Shown: positions 49,361 through 60,835, counted from the stretch's first letter. The stretch: DNA of 64,000 nucleotides from Piper betle (GCA_033002965.1 JAURVB010004762.1:1-64000), one strand, 5' to 3'. Made by a program: numbers and translations. Notes: generated from the sequence alone by a model not told the origin.

Positions 49361-49715
49361 ATCAGGTGTGGAAGGAGTCCGACTTCCAAACAAAAGCATA
49401 CAAAAGAATACTGGATGGAGAGAGTCATTTTAAACAAGTTTGAGTTACATTTCATATATGCAAGAAAACTTGATCAATTTGAACCAGTAGATTCAATCAA
49501 TTTAACCAGACTCTGTTACAAGGTTGAGATATCAAGTGTGGAAGGAGTTGGACTTCTAGACAAAGAGAACTTCCAGGCAAAAGCATACAAAAGAATACTG
49601 GATGAAGAAAGTCATCTCAAACAAGTTTGAGATATATTTCATATATGCAAGAAAAACTTGATCAATATGAACCAGTCGATTCAATCAATTTAACTTGACT
49701 TCGTTACAAATTGAG
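49361..49715. repeat. Imperfect tandem duplication, unit 170-187 bp
   Basis: ATCAGGTGTGGAAGGAGTCC at 49361 recurs as ATCAAGTGTGGAAGGAGTTG at 49531. Shared parts follow: CATACAAAAGAATACTGGAT, AAACAAGTTTGAG, TTTCATATATGCAAGAAAA and GATTCAATCAATTTAAC. Copy 2 has about 17 extra bases (ACAAAGAGAACTTCCAG). The 112-residue open frame here is a by-product of the repeat. Confidence 0.85.
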
Positions 49716-49870
49716 TCATTAAAGCATGTCTATATTGATTACTACAAATAGGATAATCACTAAAATTTATATTTTAATTACCAAATTCAAGCCGAGTTTG
49801 ACCGATCATAAATAATTTATGAATCACCACTCTTACTAAGTTTTGTATCTTTTAGTATTCAACAATGACA

Positions 49871-50058
49871 AAAAGATAAAGCTATAATATATTTAAAAAG
49901 TAAGAAAATTCAATTTATAATATTCTTAATACATATATTTTACCCGGTCTAGTATTTTAAAATTTCTTTAACTCAATTAAGATAATTATTTCAAAATGAA
50001 ATATAATTTGGCATGAAAAGAATGAGAGGGGAGGCATTGAGGGAGTGTCCGGTTATGG
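49871..50058. repeat. 188-bp direct repeat, copy 2
   Basis: It matches 45962-46149 with few differences (TTATTACATATAA against TTAATACATATAT; GTCCAGGTATGG against GTCCGGTTATGG). No insertion is present here. The repeat family is unknown. Confidence 0.85.
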
Positions 50059-51068
50059 AAGGGGAGAAATTACTTTAATTGAGGGTACACACGTTTGCCA
50101 CTCAATTTTCTCAAAAAGATTTGTAATTATGGAAAAAGTATGTGTAGTTAGTAAAAAAGGGCCAAAATTATGAATTATCTCTTATATCCTCTACTTGAAA
50201 GTAAGAGATAATTTGAGTTGTAAAAATATTTATTTAAAAACAAGGTCCTTAAACAACCAGACAGATAATAATTTGTTGTCCTGACGACGACAATGAAGAT
50301 GCGAAGAAATGGGCCAATGACGGCCAAATCCTCCAGCTATGAGATGACCTGACTAGAGGTGGTCAGGACAATTTACTGATTATTTAAAATTTAAAAGTAG
50401 GTCACAATAAAATCAAAATAAAATAATGTTTTTTCAACATCTTATTTATACTCTGTTTTTAATAAACATAAATATTATTTTGTGAAATCCACTAAAAAAG
50501 TTAATATTAGATGTGTAGTTTATATAAGTGGGGTAGCTAACCTCAATTTTTGCCCTATTTTTATCCAAAGCTAATTGTTTACTGCCTTACATAAATTGAA
50601 ACAACAAATGCGAGCGATAGGTGCCCCAAATTGCAGTTTATCGACTTGGCTGGCGGCTACTGCATTTGCTGTTGCTTTGCTGGACCGTTGGGCGTAACTT
50701 AGTTACCATTTACCACTCGTCCTTAGGCCCATTAAAATTGCTATGGAAATTTATAAGCACTTCAATGGAGATCATCAAAGTTCATTTTAAATATTTTATA
50801 AATCAATATTTGCATCTTCTTTTTTACTTGATCTCCCATACTCCGTCATTTTACTCGATATTAAAAAATTAAACTATACCAAGTCTCTCTTCAACCATGA
50901 GGTTCTAACCACAAACTTAGGATGGAAGCTTGGACCATGTACTGCACAATATATGATCATACATAGTTTACAAACAGAAAAAAAAATCGAATTGTTGATG
51001 GATTATTTATGTACACGCCAAAGCCGTGTATTTAACAAACCCTTTACAAAAACGGCAATTTAAATAAG
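50059..51068. other. Intergenic region, no gene seen
   Basis: AT-rich spacer with scattered short frames. The last part is probably the 3' flank of the DC1 gene. Confidence 0.4.
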
Positions 51069-51822
51069 CTACTTGAGTTCTAGACCCGCGGCCACAAGAC
51101 CAATAACAAGGCCAAGAGGATCTTGAAGAAAGATGGATATCAAACTGTGAATCACCACCTTAGCAATCCTCATATACTTCGTTAGCTTGCTCCTACCTCC
51201 TCTATGGCCTCGATGAACTAGTTCTGTGCTGGAAAGCACCAGCTCTTGACCAAAAGTAGCATCATTTATCTCTCCAATACTGGGATCGAAGTGACGCTTC
51301 TCGCAACCAGAAACCATAATATCCTTGATGCAAGCCACGTGGAAGTGATAATTCTTGCACGTTGAAACATAGGACCAGCCAGATACCCCCTTCTTGGCCT
51401 TCCTCAACCCACACCTTCCACACTTGGATTTCACTTTGTCATGGAGGGGCAACACCACTTGCTCTTGATCAATGGTTATCTTCAACGGTTTGCCTAGCTT
51501 GGCACAGCTGGGGTGCAGGTCCCAGCCCTTGTTCGGGCAGTGGTAGACGAAGCCATTGACGTCGCGCCCGCAGGCATCGCACACCCGCTCATCACGACCT
51601 GGGGGCTGCCATGAACGTGAAGGTGCATCCTTTGAAGAAGTGGTGGTGAAGGGTGTTTTCGTGGCGGGCGCAGTCTCTGTGGAGGTTGTAGTTGCACCCC
51701 TCGCACCCGTACGATAAGCCCAACCCATGTTCCTTGCACCCATCGCATGTAAACAGCCTCTTTGTGTCTTGGAGTTGGAGGTCGTGTGGGTGGCTCGAGT
51801 GGGGGAGCACCTCATACCTCAT
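51069..51822 (-). CDS. DC1 (cysteine/histidine-rich C1) domain protein, one frameshift
   Basis: This is a plant DC1 protein, a zinc-binding family related to protein kinase C C1 domains; some members act in stress and cell-death responses. The start MRYEVLPHSSHPHDLQLQDT opens the first DC1 module (FTCDGCKEHGLGLSYGCEGC, then NLHRDCA). After a frame break at the C5 run (51601-51605, plus-strand G), the second module reads VCDACGRDVNGFVYHC and WDLHPSCAKL. A third reads CGRCGLRKAKKG and YHFHVACI. A hydrophobic stretch near the C-terminus (IHSLISIFLQ, GLVIGLVAAGL) may be a membrane segment. Removing one C from the run restores one frame of about 250 residues with all Cys/His motifs intact, so the break may be an assembly error. 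It is a single exon. Confidence 0.82.
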
Positions 51823-52290
51823 GGTTCTATATCCGTATAGTGGTGCACAAACTGCTTCTCTTTTACAATCCTTCGCTCTCCCGAAAACCTGCAGGCAATT
51901 GTGTATAGTCCAAGGAATTGCAGAGATTGTTAGGGTGGTTAACTTTTAACAGATTATATAGATGAAGATAACCGACTTATCCTAGTGGATACGCGGTTTT
52001 ATTCTTATTCAGGTTTTTCTCTGTATCTGCAGTCAAGTTTCCTTTGAATGGGTTTGCGATTACTCGGTGATTGCTGCCATATTATTTCCAATATGATAAT
52101 CATCAACAATCACCTAGTCTCAATATAACAATACACATCTAATATTAAATACTTGTTTGCAAACTCAAGTTCATACTAATACTAAAGCTTTTCCAACACC
52201 CTAGCTAGCCAAGGGGCGTAATTTCAATTAATAGCATGAATAGCTGTTCCCTTCATACACATAATATTCTGGTCTATGGAACTTATATAA
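51823..52290. other. Upstream flank of the DC1 gene
   Basis: Probable promoter and 5' UTR, transcribed leftwards. No TATA box or gene is certain. Confidence 0.3.
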
Positions 52291-52293
52291 CAC

Positions 52294-53500
52294 GGCAATT
52301 AGAAGTGCAATTTCTTGGGAAAATTAAACAACAAAGTAATTAATCTCAATTATGATATACATAGAAGATTGGTTCCAATTAACAAGTAATGGGTCTCATT
52401 TTTCCACGGAGCTCGTCGTAATTGCCAGGTAATCGCTGACATATTTCCATGGCGTTGGTTCATACATCACCGGCTTCCACCTGCTCACCACTTGTTCTAA
52501 TTCTGTTATGTACACATCTACTATGTAATTTCATAGTAAATGCATGTTTCTTCGACGCGAAGCAGTTACAAACAATTTTTAGAAAACGCGTTTTGCGTTT
52601 CTCATACCCATTGCTTTACATAAAATTTTTTTTATTTTTTTAAAAACACGTTTTACATATACACCAATTACTCTCCAATTGGTCTAATTCTTTTACATAG
52701 ATACATATCTACTACGTACTTTCATAATAAATGCATGATTCTTCGACACGAAGAAGTACAAACTATTTGTAGAAAAGACGTTTTGCGTTTCTCATACTTA
52801 TTGTTTTCCATAAAAGAAAACTATTTTTGGAAAACGCAATTTACTTATACACCAATTGCCCACCAATTGTTCTAAGTCTTTTACAAATACACATATCTAT
52901 TATGTATTTTCATAATAAATGCATGTTTTTTTAACACAAAGTAGTACAAACTATTATTAGAAAATGCGTTTTGTATTTCTTGTACCCGTTGCTTTCCATA
53001 AAAGAAAATTATTTTTAGTAAACGCATTTTCCATATACACCAATTGCTCATCAATTGTTCTAATTCTTTTACATATACACATATCTACTATGTACTTTCA
53101 CAGTAAATGCATGTTTCTTCAACAAAGTAGCGCAAACTATTTTTAGAAAATGCGTTTTACTTTTTTTGTACCCATTACTTTCCATAAAAAAAAACTATTT
53201 TTAGAAAATGCATTTTATGGCAATTAGAGTGCAATTGCTTGGAAAAATTAAGCAACAAACTAATTAATCTCAATTATGATATACATAGAAGGTCGGTTCT
53301 GAGTGTGATTTTTCCACGGAGCTCGTCGTAATTGCCAGGTAATCATTGACACATTTCCATGGCATTGGTTCATACATCACCAGCTTACACCTGCTCACCA
53401 ATTGTTCTAATTCTTTTTACATATATCTACGACGTACTTTCATAGTAAATGCATGTTTCTTCAACACGAAATAATGCAAACTATTTTTAGATTGAAATAG
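52294..53500. repeat. Higher-order tandem repeat array (A-B-B-B-B-A-B')
   Basis: B units of about 188 bp begin TCTAATTCTTTTACATATAC at 52496, 52683, 52872 and 53059. They contain CATAGTAAATGCATGTTTCT, AAACTATTTTTAGAAAA, GCGTTTT and CCATTGCTTTCCATAAAA. An A unit of about 200 bp (GGCAATTAGAAGTGCAATT ... TTTCCACGGAGCTCGTCGTA ... TTCATACATCACC) lies before them (52294-52495) and again at 53219-53405, followed by a truncated B from 53406. Each B also carries an inner half-repeat (TTTTTAGAAAACGCGTTTT twice). Units differ at many positions, so the array is not young. Confidence 0.88.
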
Positions 53501-53805
53501 GCCGCGCTCCATATATACACGGAAAACTCGTATAGACGTTATGTCTTCATGTAACCTGCAAATTAATGCATAAAATAATTCGATCAACTCTTAAATGGAT
53601 AACATGTACTCAAATTTTGTTTGTTAAGGGCTTATACCAATATTAAGCATCGTCCGAAAATATAGCTAACTATGTCGGGCCAAAAATAGACTAGAACTTT
53701 CAGCTTAAATCCATCAAAAGCTCAATCTAAACAGATCTCATTTGAACTTCATAATCAATTTAAGCTCATATTTTCGTTAATAGTAACTAATTTAAGATAA
53801 TACAT

Positions 53806-54330
53806 TTACACATAAACACCAAAAGCCTGTAAAAACTTGAAGTTACGGTCAGCTAAGAACATCAATATTTTGGTCTTGCAAATTTTACCAGTGCTTCTTC
53901 CTGAAACCTTTTTTTGCTTTTTTCCACCCTTAATTCCTTTCTTTCCTTTCCCATATTTCTCATGTGTGTCATTATTTCCACTGGATGTAGAAGCAGGTTC
54001 GAACAGGTGCTTAACATCTAACATTCTGTTTCTAAAATGACCCTCTGTTGACTTTAGTACTCTTTCCTCTGGTTTGCATTTCTCCTATCTGTCAATTCTT
54101 CCACCACAATGCTTTGCAAACTGATCTAAAATCAAACCCTGACGGCACACAACCAGGGAGTCTAAGAGAGTTACAAAAAGCAATTAATGTATATGCCACT
54201 CAAATATAAACTACCAACCTGCTGCAAAAATTTCTGCCTTTTATTTTTACGTCTGCGATTTTTCATGGTGGCCTTCGTAATGTTCAGTGGTACTTTTTGC
54301 TTTATTGAAGCCTGTTAAATGAACAAGGTA
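53806..54330 (-). pseudogene. Possible lysine-rich protein gene or relic, minus strand
   Basis: Two exon-like stretches lie on the minus strand. One (about 54310-54219) reads ASIKQKVPLNITKATMKNRR and more basic residues, with a GT after CAG. The next begins after an AG near 54145 (GLILDQFAKHCGGRIDR), meets an in-frame TAG, then continues in the same frame (CKPEERVLKSTEGHFRNRML, EPASTSSGNNDTHEKYGKGK) to a stop at 53806. The lysine-rich content suggests a nucleolar or nucleic-acid-binding protein, but I recognise no family. The single stop in an otherwise open 110-codon run could be a real lesion or a wrong exon model. Further upstream exons up to 55700 are likely but unresolved. Confidence 0.35.
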
Positions 54331-55044
54331 ATTTAAAAATAACTGTTTAAAACCAAGAAGTGCATAAAGCTTGCAAACTGAATTAGGGATATCCAGTGGG
54401 TGATATATGAAGAGAGAGCTAGTCTTAACTTCCCACCCAAAGACAACATTTTCATTATCCATCCTTTCTCTCTTTCCAGCTTATATGTGATGATCCTAAA
54501 ACTTAGTGCATTACTCATGCATTTAGTAAGAAGTTATAAAATTATAATACTAATCAATTCATTCAATATATGATGAAATCGAAAATTACTTTAAACCATG
54601 TACAACATGAGATACAATTCTGACTTTGATGTGTCATAAGATATTAAACTGATACTGTACGATTGTAAAAGAGAAACCATCCAATGCAATATCCTCCACA
54701 AAAAATTTCATCTTTCCACCTGAGTGAGATCAGAGATCATTTCAGATTCCCAATCCTGTGTACAATCAGATTTTGCGGAAGTATTTTAAAGAGCAAATCC
54801 GCATGTATAACCGTGACTTCAATAATATTAACAAGATGCTAACCAGCTGCATCAGTCTAAAAGTATAAATAACAAATTTGAGACAAAATAGACAAAGAAT
54901 TCGTTGAGCACAAGTGGAGTGCTTAAGGATGGCAATATCCTTTTATGAAGCATGCATAAAGTAGCATCTCTAATTTCTAACAGATTCAAATTAAAAGCTA
55001 TGCAAAACCTTGCCACTGTCCCGTAAAACTTTTACCGTGGCTCA

Positions 55045-55126
55045 TATACCTTATCTGTTTATAAGTTGTTTCAAGAAGCTAGGAGAGCACGAACTCTCTA
55101 AAAAAACATCAAACAGATAAGGTATA
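55045..55126. repeat. Perfect 16-bp inverted repeat with 50-base loop
   Basis: TATACCTTATCTGTTT (55045-55060) and AAACAGATAAGGTATA (55111-55126) are exact reverse complements. The loop includes GGAGAGCACGAACTCTC, a smaller imperfect stem. Confidence 0.85.
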
Positions 55127-56641
55127 CGAGCTGTTTTGATTCCTACCGAAACAATGAACGTCCTTCATCAATTTCCTCATTGTCGGTGCCTTAACTCCTG
55201 AACCGACGGCTCTACTCTTCCAGGTCTTTGATACATAATTTCAAGGCTAGAAGCTGACTGCAAAGCAATGGGGAACAAATTCAAAACAAATCTGCGCAAT
55301 AATTAAAAGAAAACTCACCAAAAACACCTCGTATGAAAGGAAAATTAATTAGTGGATGCCGCGTTGGGTACTGCAATGGGTGGCTTCACCAACGTCGTAT
55401 CTTCTCTTCCACCTGCACAACATGATTGGAGGTCAAGTTTCAAACTATTTGACCAATTCAATAGCGCGGGAAAGCTGTCTCCTGAACATGAAAATGTCCA
55501 CACAACAAGTCGGAATACGATGAAATCTTTGCTTGTAATGACGTCCAAATTCTTTCTGAAAAGAGAAAAAACAAATACCTGGATGTGTATGTGGATTGGG
55601 GGATCGGGGAAGGCGTTTATTGGAGGAGAGATCTGTCCGTCCATCTATATTTACCAACAATCCACAAATCCCCATACATACGGTGCCCAAATTCAAGGTC
55701 GATCGTTGTCGGAGGGAAATCGACCGTAGCCGACGAGGCCGATCATTTCATGCAGACGGGCTGGATTTCCGGGTATTAGGATTGAGTATCTATCTATCAA
55801 TATCTCTCTCTCTAGAAAATATTGAAAATATCTGTTATTTTCATAAATAGATATAGCCATAATAATGCTTTGAAAATTTTAAAAAACAATTCATAATCAT
55901 AAATTTATATCTTTAAACCAAAATAGAAATTTATTAGATGAAAATACTCATCAGATAAAAAATACAGTTATTTTTCTTTGGCTTTTTCAAATATAAAAGG
56001 ATAAATTAATTTTTTTAAACGTCTTCTAAACGACAATTAAGACTAAAGATAAGGTAAGTATTAAAATAAATAATTAAATATTAAAATTTAAAAAATATCA
56101 TTTTCTCAAATAAGCAATTGTCAATTTTACTTTTAAAAAAATGAAATGGCTACAAAGGAAACAAAATTTAGAATTTGGCTATTTCATACAATATTTTGAG
56201 GTCATATCATGTTTGATAAAAAAGTTTGAGACGGGACTATTTATGATCATATTTTTCTATATCCCAAACAAGAATTAAGGAAAAATCAAACTCAATGTCT
56301 TAAACCTATTCCACAAGGGGCTTAAACACTTTGAAAAGACCTCGACCATGCAACTATATAATTTAATAAATATTTGGTGTTGTTCAAAATAAGTAACTTA
56401 TGTTATAAGTGGGTATTTCAATGAGTAAATGCTTGCTTTTAGTGCAAACAAACCAATTCCAAGTGTGTATTTTTAAATTTTAAAAAAACTAACATGGTTA
56501 CTATTAATAATTGTTTATAATTATGTTTATTCAATTAATTATAATTATAATTTTATTATATAAGGAGTTGATTTATGATACTTTTGAATTAGATCGGTTC
56601 AAATAAATGGTTAAATATCATCTCTGATTTAGTCTGTTATT

Positions 56642-56848
56642 TTACCTTAAACTGTGCTTCAATTGTATGAATGAGTCTACTAAGATCAAGGAGATGAAAA
56701 GTTCATAGTAGGATCCTAATATCAATGGCCCTTCCAGTGGATATAGCCCAGTAGCCCAACCATCAAGGAATCCAACATTCTCTAATGTGGTCATCAACGA
56801 CGGACCCGGTTTACCTAAAGTATACTCACTTATGGTAATTAAAATCAT
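56642..56848 (-). other. Short open frame, possible gene fragment
   Basis: The 68-residue frame contains GKPGPSLMTTLENVGFLDGW followed by ATGLYPLEGPLILGS. The residue mix looks selected rather than random, and an acceptor-like TATACTTTAG precedes it. I cannot name the family. It may be one exon of a decayed gene, perhaps a plastid protein given the Gly/Pro pattern, but that is a guess. Confidence 0.2.
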
Positions 56849-57536
56849 CCAACTGACAAAAAAGAGTATAAATGGTTTTAATTGTTGGAAGTGATTTTTT
56901 AAGTGAATGATTTGAATTATAATTAACCAATCTTAATTTTGATTATAATAAATAAGTGGTTTTTTTTTAAAAAATCCTCTTCACAGACCAAAACCATTTT
57001 CATTCCCTACAGAACAATGTCAGGCAAGTGGCTTGCAGAAAATGGTGCTCATTCTTTTGCATTGCTGGTGCCCCGTCCTCGGCAGCGTGATCCGTGTCTC
57101 ACTCACTAGCCTCGTGTTACGCACCTTGGTCATTGTTGGGTCATGAATAAAACCCATACTATTCTTTATTATTATTATTATTATTATTATTGTTATTTAA
57201 TTCCTCACTTATGTAGCAGTATTGGAAATTATATGATTGTGGAAGACGATTATTTAGTTTGTGTCAAGGATTGGTGATGAATTTGCCCAGAAAAATATCT
57301 GTCGAGGTTTTTTTACTTTACCGGGTAATATAGCTGTCAAGGTTGGCCATCAAATGAAATCCACCTAACTATCTTTGTCCTAACCAACTGAAAGCAACTT
57401 TTATGCTTATATTAATGGACATCTCACAAAGCCACCTAGATTTGTTTGAAATGTCATTTTCTAATTTTTAAATTGAAAATATCTTCTTCAGCCTGAGCCA
57501 TGGAAGCAACCCTGCCATGGAAACAACCCTCCTGTG

Positions 57537-57540
<4 letters not shown>

Positions 57541-57572
<32 letters not shown>
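57541..57572. repeat. (TA)n microsatellite
   Basis: Sixteen TA units. Confidence 0.95.
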
Positions 57573-57577
<5 letters not shown>

Positions 57578-59336
57578 GGCGGCATACTTACCACCCACCT
57601 TTGAAAGTTGAAACATTTTCCTAAGGCCACAAAATTCATGTGACAAACATGGCAATACACGGCGCTTATCAATTTTTAATTAGAAATTAGGATTAGAGTT
57701 AAAAAAAATTTACAAAAAAATATTTTGTTTACATTCAGTGGCCGTAAGGTCCTTTCAATAAAAAGAAGGTACGCATTTTCAACCACTAATTGGTATGACG
57801 GTCGCCGATCACCCTAGCTAATTTTGATCTAGCTGACAATAACTAGTTTTGTTTACTAACTAATTTTTCGAATTAAAAAAATATTGTGAATATTGGTTTT
57901 CCACCCCAATAACAATAGACATAAGGTGCCCCCTTTTTTATTCTGCAATATATTTTATATTTAATAACTTAAAGTTTAACTTGATGATTATTAAAGATGA
58001 AGCTGGTAAAAGGGTCCCACTTCTCGCCCATTCATCAACAAGAAATAAATACTTTCTGTAGTCTGAGGCAAGTATTGAAAAGGTGAGATGGATCTTTCGG
58101 CCCCACTCTCAGTTAAAAAGTGGCCGTGGCAACTACTCCTAGCAACTTGCATTCAAACCGGTGATGCAAAAAGTAAAAGATTAGGAACCCAATTGCTATT
58201 CTTGATTAGTGTTTAATAATACTCACTATTCAACTCAACTTCGTGTTCTGATCAAAATATTCAAATGCTTGCCTTGCACAGCTCTTATATTTGGTTGAAT
58301 TATTGATGATTGAACTCTTTTAGATCTTTGCTTGTACCTTGTGATTACTAATTAGCAGAAAAAAGTTTGTATGTTGTAAGTTAACATCCAAGGTAGCTAA
58401 GTGGGAACCGATTGAACTTGTGTGTATCTTGTCAAAGTTGGTTGGATGGCACCTGATGAATGGGGAAAAGAAAACGCAATGAGAATGTTTTAGGCAGGCT
58501 AGCTAAGCAATCTAATCAACCGCACTCCGCAGGAAATTAAAGACCGTTCTCGTCCCCGAAATGAGTATGACAAACAGGTCCTTTATGGGGGTTTTAAAGG
58601 ATGAAAACATTTTGTTTGTGAATAGTATGATGGACAATAGAAAATGATGAACATATATAAACAAATACTTTTTAAAATGATGAACGCTGTGATGAATGTA
58701 TAAAATATTCTCGTTGTTTACACATATCATCAGGAAGACGAAGGGAGATGGTGCAATACAATTTATGTTTGTAGTCTGGAATATGGTCGAGGATCTTATG
58801 CGAAACAAAAATTACAGCTAATAGAGAAACTACTAGCGGGATTTATATGCCAACGGAGGGCGTTTACAGAGAACTAATTTATCTAGCTAGACAAATCCAG
58901 CTTGTCAGTTTTAATTGGTACCCAAAAAAGAAAATATAATAAATAATAATAAGGTAAAGAGATCGGACAATGAATATTAAGAGAGATATGCAAGACAAAT
59001 GCATAGGGCCAGCAAGCAAATGTCTGAACCTTCAACAGGCATCAAGCGCGGGATCCAATCGGCTGTCTTTGGCAGGTGATAATATCAACTTGTAAATCTG
59101 GATCGAAATATTTACTCCCTTACCTGTATGCAAGGTACATTTACCCCACATGAATCGCTCGCCAATAAGAAAAAAGTGATTTTTTAATGGATAACTTTTG
59201 TAATTTAATTTTGTTAATTAAGTCGAATGATTATTTACCTTCTTTCTAAATTTTAATATTGTGTATGTTGGGCAAGTAATCGATGATATAAAGTGCGTCT
59301 TGATAGTTGAGACCTATTATATATGGCGTGACTCAT

Positions 59337-59359
59337 TATATATATATATATATATATAT
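59337..59359. repeat. (TA)n microsatellite at left edge of foldback
   Basis: About eleven TA units directly before the left arm. Confidence 0.9.
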
Positions 59360-60778
59360 GATTACAAGAACGGCTCATATTTATCTTTTTTAAAAATAAA
59401 AAATAAACTTCTCTTCCCCCAAGGGTGCCGGCTATGCCAACCAAATTCGGCCACAGGCGGCCATATCTAACCACCCGCCAAACAAACCCGATTATCGAAT
59501 GGTCAAACATGGCCGGGCTAGGTCGGATTTGACGACACATCCATGGATTTGGTTGCGCGGTCTTATGGGATGAAGCGGCCAGATATGACTTTAAAAAAAA
59601 CGTGTAGCCAAATTTAATGTCTGCCGGCCGCTGCCCAGACCTAGCACTTCCCCGACCAAATCTGGCAGGGGAAAGACCACGTCCGGTCAGCTGTGGCCAA
59701 ACTTGGCCAATGATAGCCAGATCTACCTACGTGTTTTAAAAAATGGGGCCTTATTGCTAGATTTGGCCACTGCCGGTTAGGGCTAGGCACTGCCAGCTAA
59801 GTTCAATCGAGCATTTTTTTAAAATAAAAGGTTAAAAAATTTGTCTTCGGCCAGGTTTTAGCCATTGCTAGCTTCGACCAAGTTTTGGCCATTGTTGGCT
59901 GCGACCGACATTGACGGTGGCCAGGCCTGGCCAGCCAGCCATGGCCGAACCTGGCCCGTCAACGTTCGGGATAGAGCATTTTATTTTATTTTATTATCAA
60001 ATCTAAGTCGTCCTTATAATCGAACAACCTAGATTAGAGTTAGGGGCAAGACATTGTTTCTGCCTCACACTCAGAAAATCTTTTTATATATATAGGGAAA
60101 AAATTTCCTAAGCAAAGGACAGGAACATGTTCTAGCCCCAAGCTCTAATCGGAACATGTTCTAGCCCCAAGCTCTAATCTGGGTCATCCGATTATAAGGA
60201 CGACAAAGATTTGATATAAAAAAACAAAACCTTATACCCCCTTCTTTGCCAGTGGCCAAGTTTAGGCCACGGCTAGTTGCCTGGACCTGCCTACCGTCGT
60301 CGTCGGCACCAGGCCTAGGCTAGGTCTAGCCGGCCGTGGCCAAAACCTGATCCCCGACCAATTTTTTTTAAGGTGTGGCTAGATCTGTCCTTGTCTTATA
60401 AAAGAAAATTGTGTCACGGTTGCATTTGGCCGCCCTTGGCCAAGTCTGGTCGCACCTGGACCAACGGCGACCAGATCCGACTAACGTAGTATTTTTTTTA
60501 AATGTGTAGCCAGATCTAACCGCAGTCGGTCAGGTTTGATTGTCGTTGGCTAGATCTGGTCGTGCTACCCATAAGACCGCGCGACCAAATCCATGGCCAT
60601 GCCCCTAAATTCGATCGCGAGGGCCAAATTTGGTCGGTGAGCAGCTAAACATGGTTGTCTGTGACTGGATTTGGCCGATGCAATCGTGCGGCCACTGTCA
60701 ATGCCGTTGGGGTAGGAGGGGTTTAGGGTTTTTTTTAAAAAAATAATAAATTTGACAGCCCTTATAATCATACGGCTT
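59355..60778. mobile_element. Large foldback (inverted-repeat) element or two opposed relatives
   Basis: The left half reads into the right half as an imperfect inverted repeat centred near 60090. Matching pairs are CCATGGATTTGGTTGCGCGG (59541) with CCGCGCGACCAAATCCATGG (to about 60598), TCAAATCTAAGTCGTCCTTA (59997) with TAAGGACGACAAAGATTTGA (to 60214), and ATGATTACAAGAACGGCTCA (about 59357) with a reversed partner ending near 60777. The arms are full of GGCCAGATCTGGCC-like words separated by TTTAAAAAAA spacers. Each arm is bounded by GATTATAAGGACG-like ends facing each other, so each may be its own element of roughly 650 bp. No protein is coded. (TA)n runs flank both sides. Confidence 0.7.
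60122..60181. repeat. 29-bp tandem duplication at the foldback centre
   Basis: GGAACATGTTCTAGCCCCAA plus GCTCTAATC occurs twice in direct tandem without a mismatch in the first 29 bases. Confidence 0.9.
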
Positions 60779-60831
60779 ATATTAAAGATTGTCGGGGAAA
60801 ATATTTATGTCCTTGGCTTGGACAACGGGGC

Positions 60832-60835
<4 letters not shown>

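Larger units (their letters stand above)
55127..59350. other. Long stretch without a confident gene
   Basis: Positions 55340-55780 are coding-like in composition and open on both strands but have no recognisable domain; they may be the first exon of the minus-strand gene tentatively seen at 53.8-54.3 kb. The rest is AT-rich. Microsatellites: (ATT)n at 57166-57190 and (TA)n at 57541-57572. A short sensible-looking frame lies at 56642-56848 on the minus strand (listed separately). Confidence 0.35.

Noticed and set aside
52294..53500. CRISPR-like array
   Set aside because: The repeats are long contiguous tandem units without unique spacers, in a plant nuclear context.
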